From UBA5429 sp942493315 (lineage in GTDB: Bacteria > Bacteroidota > Bacteroidia > Bacteroidales > WCHB1-69), in assembly GCA_942493315.1 (NCBI GenBank), contig OW818690.1, forward strand, positions 3,162,001-3,226,000: a stretch of DNA of 64,000 nt, given 5' to 3'. Shown here in pieces: positions 1 through 9,594 of this stretch; position 1 is the first letter of the stretch, and each line of letters starts with the position of its first letter. Both the position numbers and the translations under genes were made by a program. The notes under the pieces were generated by a model. The model worked only from the letters and a program-made list of their open reading frames with translations. It was not told the DNA's origin and did no database searches.

Positions 1-1086
1 CTAAAAAAAATCAAAACTGTGAATTTATATGATTTTGATCCTATTGACAAAGTAGATCCATACATCAATATTTTTCATTCTGAAAATAAAGAGTTTATTG
101 GGTTGATGGCTAATGGTAAAAATCCAAATACCGGAAATGGTACTATTATTGTTAAAACGTACAATAACAAAATGGAAGAACTTTGGACAAGTTATTATGA
201 TTATAACGGAAACGGATATCCTGAAATTGGAGATATGATTATAACTAACAGCGGAAACGTCATTCTTAATTTTATGAAATATCAGGACAAAGATAAAGAA
301 AGACTTCAATCTTTTTATTTTGTTCAGGTATCTGATGAGCGTATTGCTGAATTAGAATATCAATTGAAAGAAAAATTCAATATGGTTGACTATAAAATTG
401 GTGAATACAAAAACAATCAGAATCTTTTTGTTTATACAAATGACATAGAGGTAAATGGATTAAAGCTTGATTTTTCGAATGAACAGATCAGCAATATTTT
501 CACATATCAAACCTATGAAGGAAATTGGAAAATTGAAAAAATCATCGATTTAGGAAATGGAAAATATACTGCTGCATTACAAAATAGAGATATGGCAACT
601 TATGTTGTGAGAAATTCGAATGGAGCGATGACTACAACTTTCTTTTACTGGAACAGAAGTTTTCTATTCTTAGGAATTAATGGTGAAAATGATGAACTCA
701 TTTATAAGAAAAATCTAGGTAGAAAATACAACCATATTCAAGGAATTCCATCTTATGAACAAGAGATTACTATGGATCCTTACTTTTTTGTAAAAGATGG
801 AGATATCCATGTGGTTTATAATACTGATAAAAATACAGAAGATAAAGTTTCCAATAAAAAAGAAAAACCAACTATCATACCCGGACTTGTAATGGGAACG
901 ATGAAACCGGTCACAAAAATGGCTATCATTTCTGAAGATGGGGGCGTTCAGGTTAAAACATTATTCAGCTCTAAAACAGATAAAGGAATATTCCTTGCCA
1001 GACTATCTCATTTGAATAGTGATCAGGATCTGATTATTGTTAAAGCTAAATATAAAAAAACGGCAGTGGGAAAAGTGAATTTATAA
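1..1086 (+). CDS. Secreted protein of unknown function, 5' end missing (paralogue of the gene at 6407-7969)
   Basis: The frame is open from the first base, so the gene very probably begins outside the window; the GTG at 19 is only the first possible start inside it. About 360 residues are visible. They align by eye with the middle and end of the 520-residue secreted protein at 6407-7969: both have an SE/SNxKxF(I/S) segment, a YN-KME-(L/V)W segment, (T/K)NSGNVIL/TNKGKALLL, LxNGKY and a late IKD/VKDGD..Y(I/V)YN segment. No catalytic motif or known domain is recognised. A bidirectional terminator follows. Function unknown; the family looks Bacteroidota-specific. Confidence 0.8.
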   Translation, partial: LKKIKTVNLYDFDPIDKVDPYINIFHSENKEFIGLMANGKNPNTGNGTIIVKTYNNKMEELWTSYYDYNGNGYPEIGDMIITNSGNVILNFMKYQDKDKERLQSFYFVQVSDERIAELEYQLKEKFNMVDYKIGEYKNNQNLFVYTNDIEVNGLKLDFSNEQISNIFTYQTYEGNWKIEKIIDLGNGKYTAALQNRDMATYVVRNSNGAMTTTFFYWNRSFLFLGINGENDELIYKKNLGRKYNHIQGIPSYEQEITMDPYFFVKDGDIHVVYNTDKNTEDKVSNKKEKPTIIPGLVMGTMKPVTKMAIISEDGGVQVKTLFSSKTDKGIFLARLSHLNSDQDLIIVKAKYKKTAVGKVNL

Positions 1087-1100
1087 CCATCTATTTTTAT

Positions 1101-1130
1101 AAAAAGGGGAAATTTATTTCCCCTTTTTTT
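1101..1130. terminator. Bidirectional intrinsic terminator
   Basis: The stem GGGGAAA/TTTCCCC (1106-1112 with 1117-1123) is flanked by AAAAA on the left and TTTTTTT on the right. It can therefore end transcription from both converging genes (the plus-strand gene ending at 1086 and the minus-strand operon ending at 1138). Confidence 0.85.
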
Positions 1131-1137
1131 ATGTTTA

Positions 1138-1803
1138 CTAAAAAAGCAATCCAGAAATTGAAACCCTGGTACCAATTAGAAAATCCTTAAAATATTTATT
1201 TTCTGCATTTTCTAAAATATGGGGTCTCAAAGTATTAAATAGATTAAAAATATCATTCGTCAATCCAAAGTAGGTTCCCCATGAAAGTCTTACTCTATTC
1301 CCTATCATGTAATCATAACCTATTTCAACATTTAGACTATAAATATTTGAATGTAAAACTCCAAAAGTATGTGCATCAATCCGGATAGCATTCCAATCAA
1401 ATTTTAACTTCAAAAATGGACCATAAGGAGCATGACCATGTTTAAAAAGGTATTGTTTAAAGAAAATATTAAAGCCAATTCCATTATTTACCAATGGATT
1501 TGGGAGTGAATCCTGATACATATATTCAATGGTCTCTGAAGGATCAAATTTAAAACTAAAAAGATTTAATGCAACACCTACAGAACTTTTTTTACCAATA
1601 ACATATTCAATTCCGGGACTAAATATCAGGCGGGGAATAAATATGGCAGAAGTTTTGAATGAATGTTCACTATTCCGGGATAAATAAAAATCGGATTGAA
1701 CCAGAAACCTTTTGCCTAAATACCCTTTTGATTGCGCATTTGTTACAACGGGAATTATTAGGAGGACCACCAATACAATTCTATATAAAAGCGTTTTGAT
1801 CAT
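1138..1803 (-). CDS. Small outer-membrane-barrel-like protein, copy 2
   Basis: 221 residues with a clear signal peptide (residues 1 to about 23, ending NAQS). The mature part alternates aromatic and polar residues and ends in GLLF, a terminal phenylalanine typical of outer-membrane barrels. It is a clear paralogue of the protein at 3583-4251: both have K.GYLGKR(F/L)(L/V) just after cleavage, SPG(I/F)E(Y/F)V and RxRLSWG(T/F). The start overlaps the stop of the M48 gene by 4 bases (ATGA), implying translational coupling. Last gene of the operon, followed by a terminator. Role unknown; a partner of the adjacent peptidase is inferred from the repeated pairing. Confidence 0.75.
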   Translation of the reverse strand: MIKTLLYRIVLVVLLIIPVVTNAQSKGYLGKRFLVQSDFYLSRNSEHSFKTSAIFIPRLIFSPGIEYVIGKKSSVGVALNLFSFKFDPSETIEYMYQDSLPNPLVNNGIGFNIFFKQYLFKHGHAPYGPFLKLKFDWNAIRIDAHTFGVLHSNIYSLNVEIGYDYMIGNRVRLSWGTYFGLTNDIFNLFNTLRPHILENAENKYFKDFLIGTRVSISGLLF

Positions 1804-3581
1804 GGCTGTAAAACTGTTTTATAATTATCATACAAAAACTGCTTTAAAATTGGTTTCCCGTTAAAATCGGAGATATTCAAGGAATTGAAAAACACCAAAT
1901 TTCCACTTTGAACATTAACAATTACAAATTGGGCTTCAATTTTTTTACGATTAGCAAAAATATGAGCTAATGTAAAAGGGAAGGATGGCGGCGTTAACGC
2001 AATAAGTGGTGCATAATAAAATCTGGTTATAAATCGATCCGGCACCGATCTGTAGTTTACCGTTATCAAATTTATATATTTAAAATCCATAATTTTTGAA
2101 TATTCAGATAGATTTAATAACTGATGGTACACTAATTGTGAATCTAATTGAGATGCAATTTCATATTTCATGAGTTGCAATTGAGCGTAATAATTGTAAC
2201 TTGCTGTTGTGAATGTAGGTGTAGTGAAATATGGGTTATTTGCCTTTGCAATATGTAAAGCAGTAAAAATGGATGAAATAGTATTCTGCAAATCATCGGT
2301 TTTATCTTTAACTATTTCTCTATTCTTATTGATTTTAAAATATTGAGGTTGGAAAATTATTAAATTTTCAGGTGAAATTTCAGAACTCCCGTTTGACATA
2401 GTGTTATTAAAATAGTTCATTACTTTAGCTACATATTTATTTTCGGGATAGGAATTAGTAAGTTTTTTGGCTACTGAAAATGTATATTGTTTTAGTTCCT
2501 CTATAGAAATTTTATTAAAAAAATAATGGATATTTTTATGTGATTCACTCAACTGATCATCATCAGATAATTCATATTTTTTAACAGTAGATTTTAATCG
2601 ATAATACCCAAAGTTAGAGGCTAACCATGCCATATCAAGCATGGGATCATCAGGATATTGTTCAATTAAAAATAGATTATAAAAAAACGAGTTATTATAA
2701 TCGTGTTCTATTAAATAAAGACCGAGTAATTCAAAACGAGACCAATGGATCAAATCAATGAAAAGCTGGTTAGGATTTTGTGGGGTTGAAGAATCGGTTT
2801 TAAACCACTTCTCTTTTTCTTTATTTCTATTTTGTAGTGATTTCTCTAATTGAATATCATTTGAATTATCTTCTGGATTGTCATCATTAAAGTAATCTTC
2901 AGACCATTGAATCTGATTATTGGTCAATATTGATTTAAAACTATTAAAATTAATTTTTAGATTTTTTGGGGAATCCAAATGGTGAAAAATAGCAGTAATA
3001 TCAGAAGTAGTATATCCTGCAGCAAGAAAAAAATGTTCATAGCCAAACTGATCTGCCTCCAAATCATCGTCAGAAGATCTATTATGATCTTTATTTTTTA
3101 AATCCAGATACAATGATCTCTCTTTATGAGAAAATTGATCATAATCATGAGGGTGAACATTCACAATATGAGAAATTTCATGAGCCAAAACAAATGCTAA
3201 TTCGCTTTCATTTGTCAGATTTGTGAGGAGTCCAATATTGATAAAAATAATCCCATCATTCGTTGAATAAATATTTATTTCGGAACTTCTGTATAGATAA
3301 ACTCTAATTTTATCTTTCCATTGCAGATTTTTATCCAACAATCTATCAATAATACTTTGAATATAGTGATTATACTTTGTCCCATAAATCACCAAACCAC
3401 TTGAAAATAAAGTGTTTACTTTTAAAGAATCGATATGGTGACTATTTTCCTGAAAATCCTGAGGAATTTCTCCTTCAGATTGTAGTGTTAAAAGATTAAA
3501 CTGGTCATTTTGAGCATCAATATAACTCAATGGGCAGATAGATAAAAGTAAAGCAAAAAAGAGATATTGACAACCGTTCAT
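1800..3581 (-). CDS. Secreted M48-type metallopeptidase, copy 2
   Basis: About 593 residues. I start at the ATG at 3581 (MNGCQYLFF...), which gives a proper signal peptide ending near IDAQ, rather than the upstream in-frame ATG at 3602 inside the preceding gene. The zinc site is the HEISH motif (about residues 134-138) preceded by NESELAFVLA, with the third ligand expected in DDLEAD (about 172-177): the M48 pattern NSxELA..HExxH...ExEAD. After the protease domain come about 400 residues of unknown fold, alpha-helical and tetratricopeptide-like in parts. It starts one base after the previous gene's stop. The paralogue lies at 4248-6362; both share a L(Q/K)SEG(E/K)(I/M)P(Q/S)DF segment after the signal peptide. 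Confidence 0.85.
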   Translation of the reverse strand: MNGCQYLFFALLLSICPLSYIDAQNDQFNLLTLQSEGEIPQDFQENSHHIDSLKVNTLFSSGLVIYGTKYNHYIQSIIDRLLDKNLQWKDKIRVYLYRSSEINIYSTNDGIIFINIGLLTNLTNESELAFVLAHEISHIVNVHPHDYDQFSHKERSLYLDLKNKDHNRSSDDDLEADQFGYEHFFLAAGYTTSDITAIFHHLDSPKNLKINFNSFKSILTNNQIQWSEDYFNDDNPEDNSNDIQLEKSLQNRNKEKEKWFKTDSSTPQNPNQLFIDLIHWSRFELLGLYLIEHDYNNSFFYNLFLIEQYPDDPMLDMAWLASNFGYYRLKSTVKKYELSDDDQLSESHKNIHYFFNKISIEELKQYTFSVAKKLTNSYPENKYVAKVMNYFNNTMSNGSSEISPENLIIFQPQYFKINKNREIVKDKTDDLQNTISSIFTALHIAKANNPYFTTPTFTTASYNYYAQLQLMKYEIASQLDSQLVYHQLLNLSEYSKIMDFKYINLITVNYRSVPDRFITRFYYAPLIALTPPSFPFTLAHIFANRKKIEAQFVIVNVQSGNLVFFNSLNISDFNGKPILKQFLYDNYKTVLQP

Positions 3582-3582
3582 T

Positions 3583-4251
3583 TTAAAACAATAAAATGCC
3601 AATTCCTACCCTATTATTAATAAAATAGGAACCTCTAACAGAACTACTCAAATGAGAAGCAAAACTCCCGGAATGTTTTGAAAAAGAGAAAAGATCATCC
3701 TCTAAAAAATAGTTGGTAACACCTAAAGAGAATCCCCAGGAGAGTCTAATTCGTTTCCAAACAATGTAGTCCGCTCCAATTTCAAATTTTGCACCTAATA
3801 ATCTATCATCGTAAAGAAATGTTGGAAAATTAAGAATATAATGAATATAATCGAGTTTAAAGGCATAAAAAACGCCAAAAGGCGCTTGATAATAATCGGA
3901 AGATCCATTAAGATACCTTTTAAATGTAAAGGTTGCGCCTAAAACATAAAAAGGGAGTGCTGTATAATCAAGATCATTATAAAAAACATCCAAATTTTTG
4001 GAATTATAATTCACAGCTAATCCTAATGTTACATTTTTAGCGACAACAAATTCAAAACCCGGGGAGTAAATAAATGTAATCGGAGATTCAAAACTAAACG
4101 GATAAATATTGATGTTATCTAAATCTATACCAATTTTAGTATCCAGGTTAAATACTAATCTTTTACCTAAATACCCTAATTTTTGTGCATTTAGGTCTTG
4201 TAATGCAATCATTACAAACAGGAATGAAAGTATTAAATATATTTTTTTCAT
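3583..4251 (-). CDS. Small outer-membrane-barrel-like protein, copy 1
   Basis: 222 residues: signal peptide (1 to about 22, LNAQ), then the same architecture as the protein at 1138-1803, ending GIGILLF. Its start lies in the stop of the upstream M48 gene (4-base overlap) and it is followed at one base by the second M48 gene. The pair order M48-barrel-M48-barrel is best explained by tandem duplication of a two-gene unit. Outer-membrane location is inferred from the signal peptide, beta-rich composition and terminal Phe. Confidence 0.75.
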   Translation of the reverse strand: MKKIYLILSFLFVMIALQDLNAQKLGYLGKRLVFNLDTKIGIDLDNINIYPFSFESPITFIYSPGFEFVVAKNVTLGLAVNYNSKNLDVFYNDLDYTALPFYVLGATFTFKRYLNGSSDYYQAPFGVFYAFKLDYIHYILNFPTFLYDDRLLGAKFEIGADYIVWKRIRLSWGFSLGVTNYFLEDDLFSFSKHSGSFASHLSSSVRGSYFINNRVGIGILLF

Positions 4252-6362
4252 TTTGAATTTCCTTTCTTTGGAGCATATTGATTAAACATGTTGTAAATAA
4301 AAACATTCATAGCCGCTGTATTGTTGCGACCTTGAATATAGGCACTTTTTTCGACAATTTTCTCACCTGTTTTCAAGTCAACCAAAGCATAATGAACTGA
4401 AGTATAACTGGCTTTAAAAAGAAGGTGAACAAACATTTCAGGTGCTAATGCATAAATAATGTACATTGGTGGGACGAATAAAAATGCTCTTTCAAAAGTA
4501 AAATCAGCATATTCTCTATAGGCGGTTATAAAATTTATACAGGTACCACCAAAATCGATGCAGGCATCTTCAATTTCATTGGATTGATAAAACAACATCG
4601 GGATATCATTCGAATACAAATATTCGTAATAGAAATTTTGGATCTGGCAATAATGGTTATATTTTTCGGTTGTTAATTCAGGAATTTCGTAATCAAAAAT
4701 TTTATGAGCTTCAATCTTTTGATCTTTAATTGAGCTATTTATCATATTTTCAATCACACCATTTTTAACGGTAACTAAATCGCCACTGATCTTATAATAC
4801 TTTGGTGCCCAAACAATTACAGAATTACAAAGTTTTTCATTGAATTTACCTTCATCAATAACATCAAGAATCTCTTTATCTTCTACTTGTTTTAAAACAT
4901 TTTCTACTGCTTCCATAAATAGTGAATCTTGTCTAAGATGAACCAACATGAAATTCTGGGTTTTAAAACGTTCAATAGGGATCACTTTTGATTTGTTTTG
5001 ATTGTTTTTAATTTTCTCAAATCTACTTTTAGTTTGTGTTGTATTTACTGTATCCACTTTTATGGTATCCACTTGAATCGTTGAAACATCAATCCCCATG
5101 GGATAATCAGAATAGTCGGAATAGTTGAGTTTTTTTCGGGTATGTAAATCTTTAAGAATATCCTTAATAATATTTTTAACAAATTCATTTTGAGGATATT
5201 TTTTGGAAAACTCCCAGGAATATCTTAAAGCTAGTAATGCCGTTTCATCTTTATTTAACTTAGTAAAAAAATGGTATACCTGTTGTATTTCTCCTTCGAA
5301 GTCTTTGTAAGATCCTAATAATTCAGTAATACTCTCTTTATTTTTATGTTTGGCGATGCCATACAGTGAAAAATAGAGTGCTTGATTCAAAAACTGATTA
5401 TCGGGAAATTCTTTTAAAAGGATGTAGGTATTATAAAAACTATTCGCATAATCATGTGTTGCCAAGTATAAATTAATAGATTCAAATCTGGCAATATTTC
5501 TAACTTCATAAAACAAAGATTCAGGTTGAAAAAAAAGGGATCCATTAGAAGATGAACTTTTTTCAACAAGTTCATTGATGATTGTTCTTCTTTTTAAAAT
5601 ATTTGGATGTGAACTTAATGTATCAATAAAATCTTCTCTACTTCTAATTGGGGTAAGATTAACTAAAAAATAAGAATCAGGAAATTTATAATAGTTTGTT
5701 TCAACAAATTGTCTATCAAATTTAATCTCATCAAAAGGGAGATAACCATATTGTAAAACATCAAATACCCCATTCACAGCCTCTAAGCTATAGCCACTTT
5801 TCTCGAAAAACTTTATAAATCCCTCTCTGTCAGATTCATATTCATGTTCTCTGGATCTATTATGGTAAACTAAAAATTGATCTTTTTTTGAGTCGTATTT
5901 AGTTTTTTTCTTTTTCTCTTTTTTTTCTATTTCGACATGTTTATTTACAATATGAATCAACTCATGTGAAATAACAAAAGCCAACTCACTTTCGTTTTGA
6001 ATTTGAGCTAAAAGTCCTAAGTTTATAAAGATTATATGATCAGAAAAAGCAAATGCATTAACTGCAGGTGATTTGAGAATATAAAATCTCATCTCTTTCC
6101 TAAGTTCCGGATAATCTTTAAGAAGTTGGTCTGCAACTTTATCAATATAAACATTTAATTCAGAACCATAAACGACCAATCCGCTCATGAATAAACGTTT
6201 GAGCACCATATCTTCCCGATTCTCTGATTCTATATACTTTTTGAAATCTGAAGGCATTTTACCTTCTGATTTTAGAAAAGTATATGAACTTAATGGATCT
6301 TGTCCTACCAAAGGAACCAATAACAATGTGAAAATTGTTAAAATGAAAAATTTTTTAAACAT
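4248..6362 (-). CDS. Secreted M48-type metallopeptidase, copy 1
   Basis: 704 residues. Signal peptide 1 to about 20. Zinc motif HELIH at residues 133-137, preceded by NESELAFVIS; third ligand expected in EYESDREG (174-181). A lysine-rich insert (about 147-160) sits between the two halves of the site and is shorter in copy 2. The long C-terminal region (about 250-704) has no recognised domain but is alignable to copy 2. M48 enzymes are zinc endopeptidases; secreted members of this kind act in the periplasm or at the envelope. No substrate can be named. Confidence 0.85.
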   Translation of the reverse strand: MFKKFFILTIFTLLLVPLVGQDPLSSYTFLKSEGKMPSDFKKYIESENREDMVLKRLFMSGLVVYGSELNVYIDKVADQLLKDYPELRKEMRFYILKSPAVNAFAFSDHIIFINLGLLAQIQNESELAFVISHELIHIVNKHVEIEKKEKKKKTKYDSKKDQFLVYHNRSREHEYESDREGFIKFFEKSGYSLEAVNGVFDVLQYGYLPFDEIKFDRQFVETNYYKFPDSYFLVNLTPIRSREDFIDTLSSHPNILKRRTIINELVEKSSSSNGSLFFQPESLFYEVRNIARFESINLYLATHDYANSFYNTYILLKEFPDNQFLNQALYFSLYGIAKHKNKESITELLGSYKDFEGEIQQVYHFFTKLNKDETALLALRYSWEFSKKYPQNEFVKNIIKDILKDLHTRKKLNYSDYSDYPMGIDVSTIQVDTIKVDTVNTTQTKSRFEKIKNNQNKSKVIPIERFKTQNFMLVHLRQDSLFMEAVENVLKQVEDKEILDVIDEGKFNEKLCNSVIVWAPKYYKISGDLVTVKNGVIENMINSSIKDQKIEAHKIFDYEIPELTTEKYNHYCQIQNFYYEYLYSNDIPMLFYQSNEIEDACIDFGGTCINFITAYREYADFTFERAFLFVPPMYIIYALAPEMFVHLLFKASYTSVHYALVDLKTGEKIVEKSAYIQGRNNTAAMNVFIYNMFNQYAPKKGNSK

Positions 6363-6406
6363 AATATTATTTTACTTTTGTATAAATATATTCAGAATTG
6401 TAGCAT

Positions 6407-7969
6407 CTATTCCCATTCCCAATCATTCATGATTTCAAACTGATCTAAGAAGTACCCTTTTTTGGTAGTAGCTCCAAAAAATACTTTACGCCCATCAGTA
6501 TACCACATTTTTTGGAAATTGAAATCTTTTTGAGGAAGCATAATCAACTTTGATTCCACAAAACCCACTTTTTTTATTTTAGTGATCATTACAATACTCT
6601 CTTTTCTTTCGTCTGCATCAAAGGATGTGAAAGGATCTCCCACATCTTCCACTCTGTTAATATGGTCATTATAAATAAAATATACCACATCTTTTATAAG
6701 AAATGCCTGATAAGATAATCCCAATTGAGATAGATCAGTAACAGGTTTGAATGAGGTTCCTACTTGAGGTTTTCCATACATATCATACCCGGCAGTGATT
6801 CCATCCAGACCAAATTGATGATAAAATAGATTTTTACACATATAGGAATAAATAGTGATCTCTTTCTTTTTATCTACAGTTTTAAAAGAAAGGTATTGTT
6901 CCCCTATCATCACCACAAAATCGTTCGATAATTCCCACAAATAATCACATTTTACGTCATATTCTGTATTTGGTTTTGCAGGTTCTTCAAAACCTTCTAC
7001 AATTTTCTCTTTATAGGTATCATTAAACTTATAATTGTAGGATGTAAGTACTTGTTTCTCTTTTCTGGGATCAAAAGTAAAGGTAAAATATCCAGCAGTT
7101 GTAGTGTTCTGTTTTTCACAGTAATAACCGGCAACAAAATATTTTCCATTTTTTAATTCTAAAAGCTTCATGGATTGTGCAATCCCGAATGTAGTTGGAG
7201 AGGAAAACCAGGTATAATCATGATCGGAATACATGGAGATTAATTGAACTTCATGATTGATCTGTTTCTTTTTTTCTGAATTATAAGTATTTAGTAATAA
7301 TAATGCTTTGCCTTTATTGGTCACTTTAAAATCAGCAATGGCTGTTTCTTTTCCTTTAAAATCAGGCAAAAATTGATCCATCCATACAATCTCCATTTTT
7401 TCATTGTAAACAACAGTATATAAATATTTGATGCTTTTCAATTCATTCATTGTTATTAAGCAGATTGAAAAATATTTTTTATCGTTACTTTCAGCAAATT
7501 GTGCATACGTTTTTACTTTGGCATCTACATTATATGAAAAAACCTGCTCAGGATACAATTTTTTAGAACCGCTTGATGAAGATGGAAGTTCAACTTCTCC
7601 CTTATTCAATGCTATAGTTCTTGATTTTAGATTATGTTGAAAATAAAAATTGTAAACAACATCATTCACATAACGGGAAGTGATATAATTGTTCCCTTCA
7701 GGAATCGACAAATCTGTTGTTTGTAGTTCCTGATTCCCTTTGTTATACAATAGAAGCTTATTGGTTCCTAAAGTATTTACTTTAAAGTCATTATCCTGAT
7801 AGTATAAAATTTCATTATCTAAATCTGCAACTACTTGAATATAGGCACTTTCCGTACTGTAATTAGGAACAGGAATCCCTACAGGTTTTGTTATGACAGG
7901 TTCCTGGGCTGAACCCATTGAAAAGAATAAAAAAGCGAAAGTAAAAAAGGATAAAAATCTAATTTTCAT
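6407..7969 (-). CDS. Secreted protein of unknown function, first gene of the peptidase/barrel operon
   Basis: 520 residues from the ATG at 7969 (MKIRFLSFF), chosen because it opens directly on a signal peptide ending near SAQE; a TTG 42 bases upstream would put a polar tail in front of it. No catalytic motif is visible; the protein is rich in aromatic and beta-forming residues, perhaps a propeller-like or repetitive beta fold. Paralogue of the truncated gene at the left window edge. The next gene (M48 copy 1) starts 44 bases on with no terminator between, so the five minus-strand genes down to 1138 are probably one operon. Confidence 0.75.
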   Translation of the reverse strand: MKIRFLSFFTFAFLFFSMGSAQEPVITKPVGIPVPNYSTESAYIQVVADLDNEILYYQDNDFKVNTLGTNKLLLYNKGNQELQTTDLSIPEGNNYITSRYVNDVVYNFYFQHNLKSRTIALNKGEVELPSSSSGSKKLYPEQVFSYNVDAKVKTYAQFAESNDKKYFSICLITMNELKSIKYLYTVVYNEKMEIVWMDQFLPDFKGKETAIADFKVTNKGKALLLLNTYNSEKKKQINHEVQLISMYSDHDYTWFSSPTTFGIAQSMKLLELKNGKYFVAGYYCEKQNTTTAGYFTFTFDPRKEKQVLTSYNYKFNDTYKEKIVEGFEEPAKPNTEYDVKCDYLWELSNDFVVMIGEQYLSFKTVDKKKEITIYSYMCKNLFYHQFGLDGITAGYDMYGKPQVGTSFKPVTDLSQLGLSYQAFLIKDVVYFIYNDHINRVEDVGDPFTSFDADERKESIVMITKIKKVGFVESKLIMLPQKDFNFQKMWYTDGRKVFFGATTKKGYFLDQFEIMNDWEWE

Positions 7970-7991
7970 ATCAGTAATTTTTTGATAAACA

Positions 7992-8016
7992 CAAAAATAT
8001 TTAAGTTGCAAATATA
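7992..8016 (-). promoter_or_regulatory. Promoter region of the secreted-protein/peptidase operon
   Basis: Two minus-strand -7 boxes of Bacteroidota type lie upstream of the start at 7969: TATATTTG (8016-8009) and TATTTTTG (7999-7992). Either would give a short leader. Identified by motif only. Confidence 0.5.
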
Positions 8017-8116
8017 AGGGAAACTTTTTAAATAGCGATCTATTTTAGATAAAAAATCCAATAAAATGGTTAAATTATCAGGAATCGAAAAACAAAATGG
8101 TTAAAGGAAAAAATGG

Positions 8117-8124
8117 TATATTTG
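8117..8124 (+). promoter_or_regulatory. Promoter -7 box for the cREC gene
   Basis: TATATTTG fits TAnnTTTG and sits 18 bases before the start codon at 8142, predicting a leader of about 10-12 nt. Confidence 0.55.
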
Positions 8125-8141
8125 CACTTTAATAGAACAAC

Positions 8142-8576
8142 ATGGAAAAAGTGAATATATATCTTGATGATGTAAGAACCCCGGTTAATGAAACGGAATG
8201 GATTATTGTAAGAAATTATGAAGAATTTGTCACTAAAGTTGAAGAGATTGGTCTGGAAAACATCAATACCATCTCTTTAGATCATGACTTAGACAAATCA
8301 GCGATGGTGGAATGGTTATATGGAGCAGTCAGAAACTACGCTATTGATTATAGTAAAATCAAGGAAAAAACAGGTTTTGAATGTGCCAAATGGTTGATTG
8401 AGAAATGGAAAAGCGGAGCTCCTGTAGTGAAAGTAACTACTCACTCTGCCAATGCGATCGGGTCAGCTAATATTATGGGATATATCAACAACTACAAACA
8501 TGTCGCCGGGTTGGAACAGGATTGTATTCGGGTGCAAATTGAGCACACGATTGAAAAAAAAGAGAGTACTGATTAA
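8142..8576 (+). CDS. Cyclic-phosphate-processing receiver-like (cREC) domain protein
   Basis: 144 residues. The pattern VNIYLDDVRTP near the N-terminus, ISLDHDLD around residues 46-53, TGFECAKWL and THSANAIGSANIM fits the cREC_REC family (LDD.R.P ... LDHDLG ... TG ... HSAN..G..NM), a receiver-like fold predicted to act in cyclic nucleotide or cyclic phosphate metabolism. It keeps the acidic pair and the HSAN motif. It is alone behind its own promoter and converges with lpxD, the two reading frames overlapping by 4 bases at their 3' ends. Substrate unknown. Confidence 0.75.
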   Translation: MEKVNIYLDDVRTPVNETEWIIVRNYEEFVTKVEEIGLENINTISLDHDLDKSAMVEWLYGAVRNYAIDYSKIKEKTGFECAKWLIEKWKSGAPVVKVTTHSANAIGSANIMGYINNYKHVAGLEQDCIRVQIEHTIEKKESTD

Positions 8577-9535
8577 TTTTTTTTAGAAGTTTTAAAATTT
8601 TTGATGGCATCAGCAATATCCGGTAACATTTTGATATAGGCCATCTCTTTCCATTTTTTACGGGCTTCCTCAGCAGGAACACCAAACATAGTCATTCCGG
8701 GCTCATTTATGGATTTATCCACTCCTGTAAAGGCCAATACTGTAGTTCTTTTTGCAATATATAAATCTTTATTGATTCCTGATTTAGCCCAAATTGAGCA
8801 ATCATCATCAATAAAAGTACAACCGGCAATCCCCACCTGAGCCCCAATAAGGCATCGTTTTCCGATATGAGTATCGTGACCGATCTGAACCAAATTATCA
8901 AATTTTGTTCCTTCTCCTATAAAAGTAACTCCGGAAACCCCTTTATCAATACAACAATTGCAACCCACTTCCACATCATCTTCAATGATGGTTTGACCAC
9001 AAGAATCGATTTTAATCCATTCCTCTTCTCTTTTTTGGAAGTAACAAGCATCAGCACTGATGGTTGAGTTGGAATGTATTACAACGTTGTTTCCTATAAG
9101 AGTATCTGAATAAATACTCACATTGGCATGAATAATGCAATTTTTGCCGATGGTCACATTTTCACCAATAAAAACATTGGGCTGAATGATGGTACCCTCA
9201 CCAATTTTTGCACTGGGATGAATATTTTGTGTTTGAGGAGTAAATGTAACAAAATGATGAACAACATCTAAATAAGCTAAGAGCGGATCGCTACAAACAA
9301 GTAATGTTTTATCTTCCGGTGCTTCCATTGCCTTATCAATTAAGATCACTGAAGCATCACTTTTGAGAAGTTTATCATAATACTTGTCATGATCAACAAA
9401 TGAAAGATCCCCATTTTCAACGGAATGAATTTCATTAATTCCTGAAATTAGATTATTTCTATTTCCCTGAATTTCAATATCTTGCTTAATAATTTGAAGC
9501 AATTGTTCTATGGTTATAGGAGTTGCAAATTTCAT
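8573..9535 (-). CDS. lpxD: UDP-3-O-acylglucosamine N-acyltransferase (LpxD family)
   Basis: 320 residues from the ATG at 9535 (MKFATPITIEQ). LpxD transfers the R-3-hydroxyacyl chain from acyl carrier protein to UDP-3-O-acylglucosamine in lipid A synthesis, in the cytoplasm. The N-terminal uridine-binding domain (about 1-95) is followed by a left-handed beta helix of hexapeptide repeats (IGEGTI, IGENVT, IGKNCI, IGNNVV and others) and a helical C-terminus. The catalytic histidine lies in DNLVQIGHDTHIG. It lies directly downstream of efp (59 bases) on the same strand. Flavobacteria commonly carry two LpxD paralogues and this one is of the efp-linked type, so it may be the accessory copy. Confidence 0.88.
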   Translation of the reverse strand: MKFATPITIEQLLQIIKQDIEIQGNRNNLISGINEIHSVENGDLSFVDHDKYYDKLLKSDASVILIDKAMEAPEDKTLLVCSDPLLAYLDVVHHFVTFTPQTQNIHPSAKIGEGTIIQPNVFIGENVTIGKNCIIHANVSIYSDTLIGNNVVIHSNSTISADACYFQKREEEWIKIDSCGQTIIEDDVEVGCNCCIDKGVSGVTFIGEGTKFDNLVQIGHDTHIGKRCLIGAQVGIAGCTFIDDDCSIWAKSGINKDLYIAKRTTVLAFTGVDKSINEPGMTMFGVPAEEARKKWKEMAYIKMLPDIADAIKNFKTSKKN

Positions 9536-9594
9536 GTTAACGGTAATTAAATATAAAACAAGCACCTAAAAATTAGATGCTTGTGTATGCTTTA

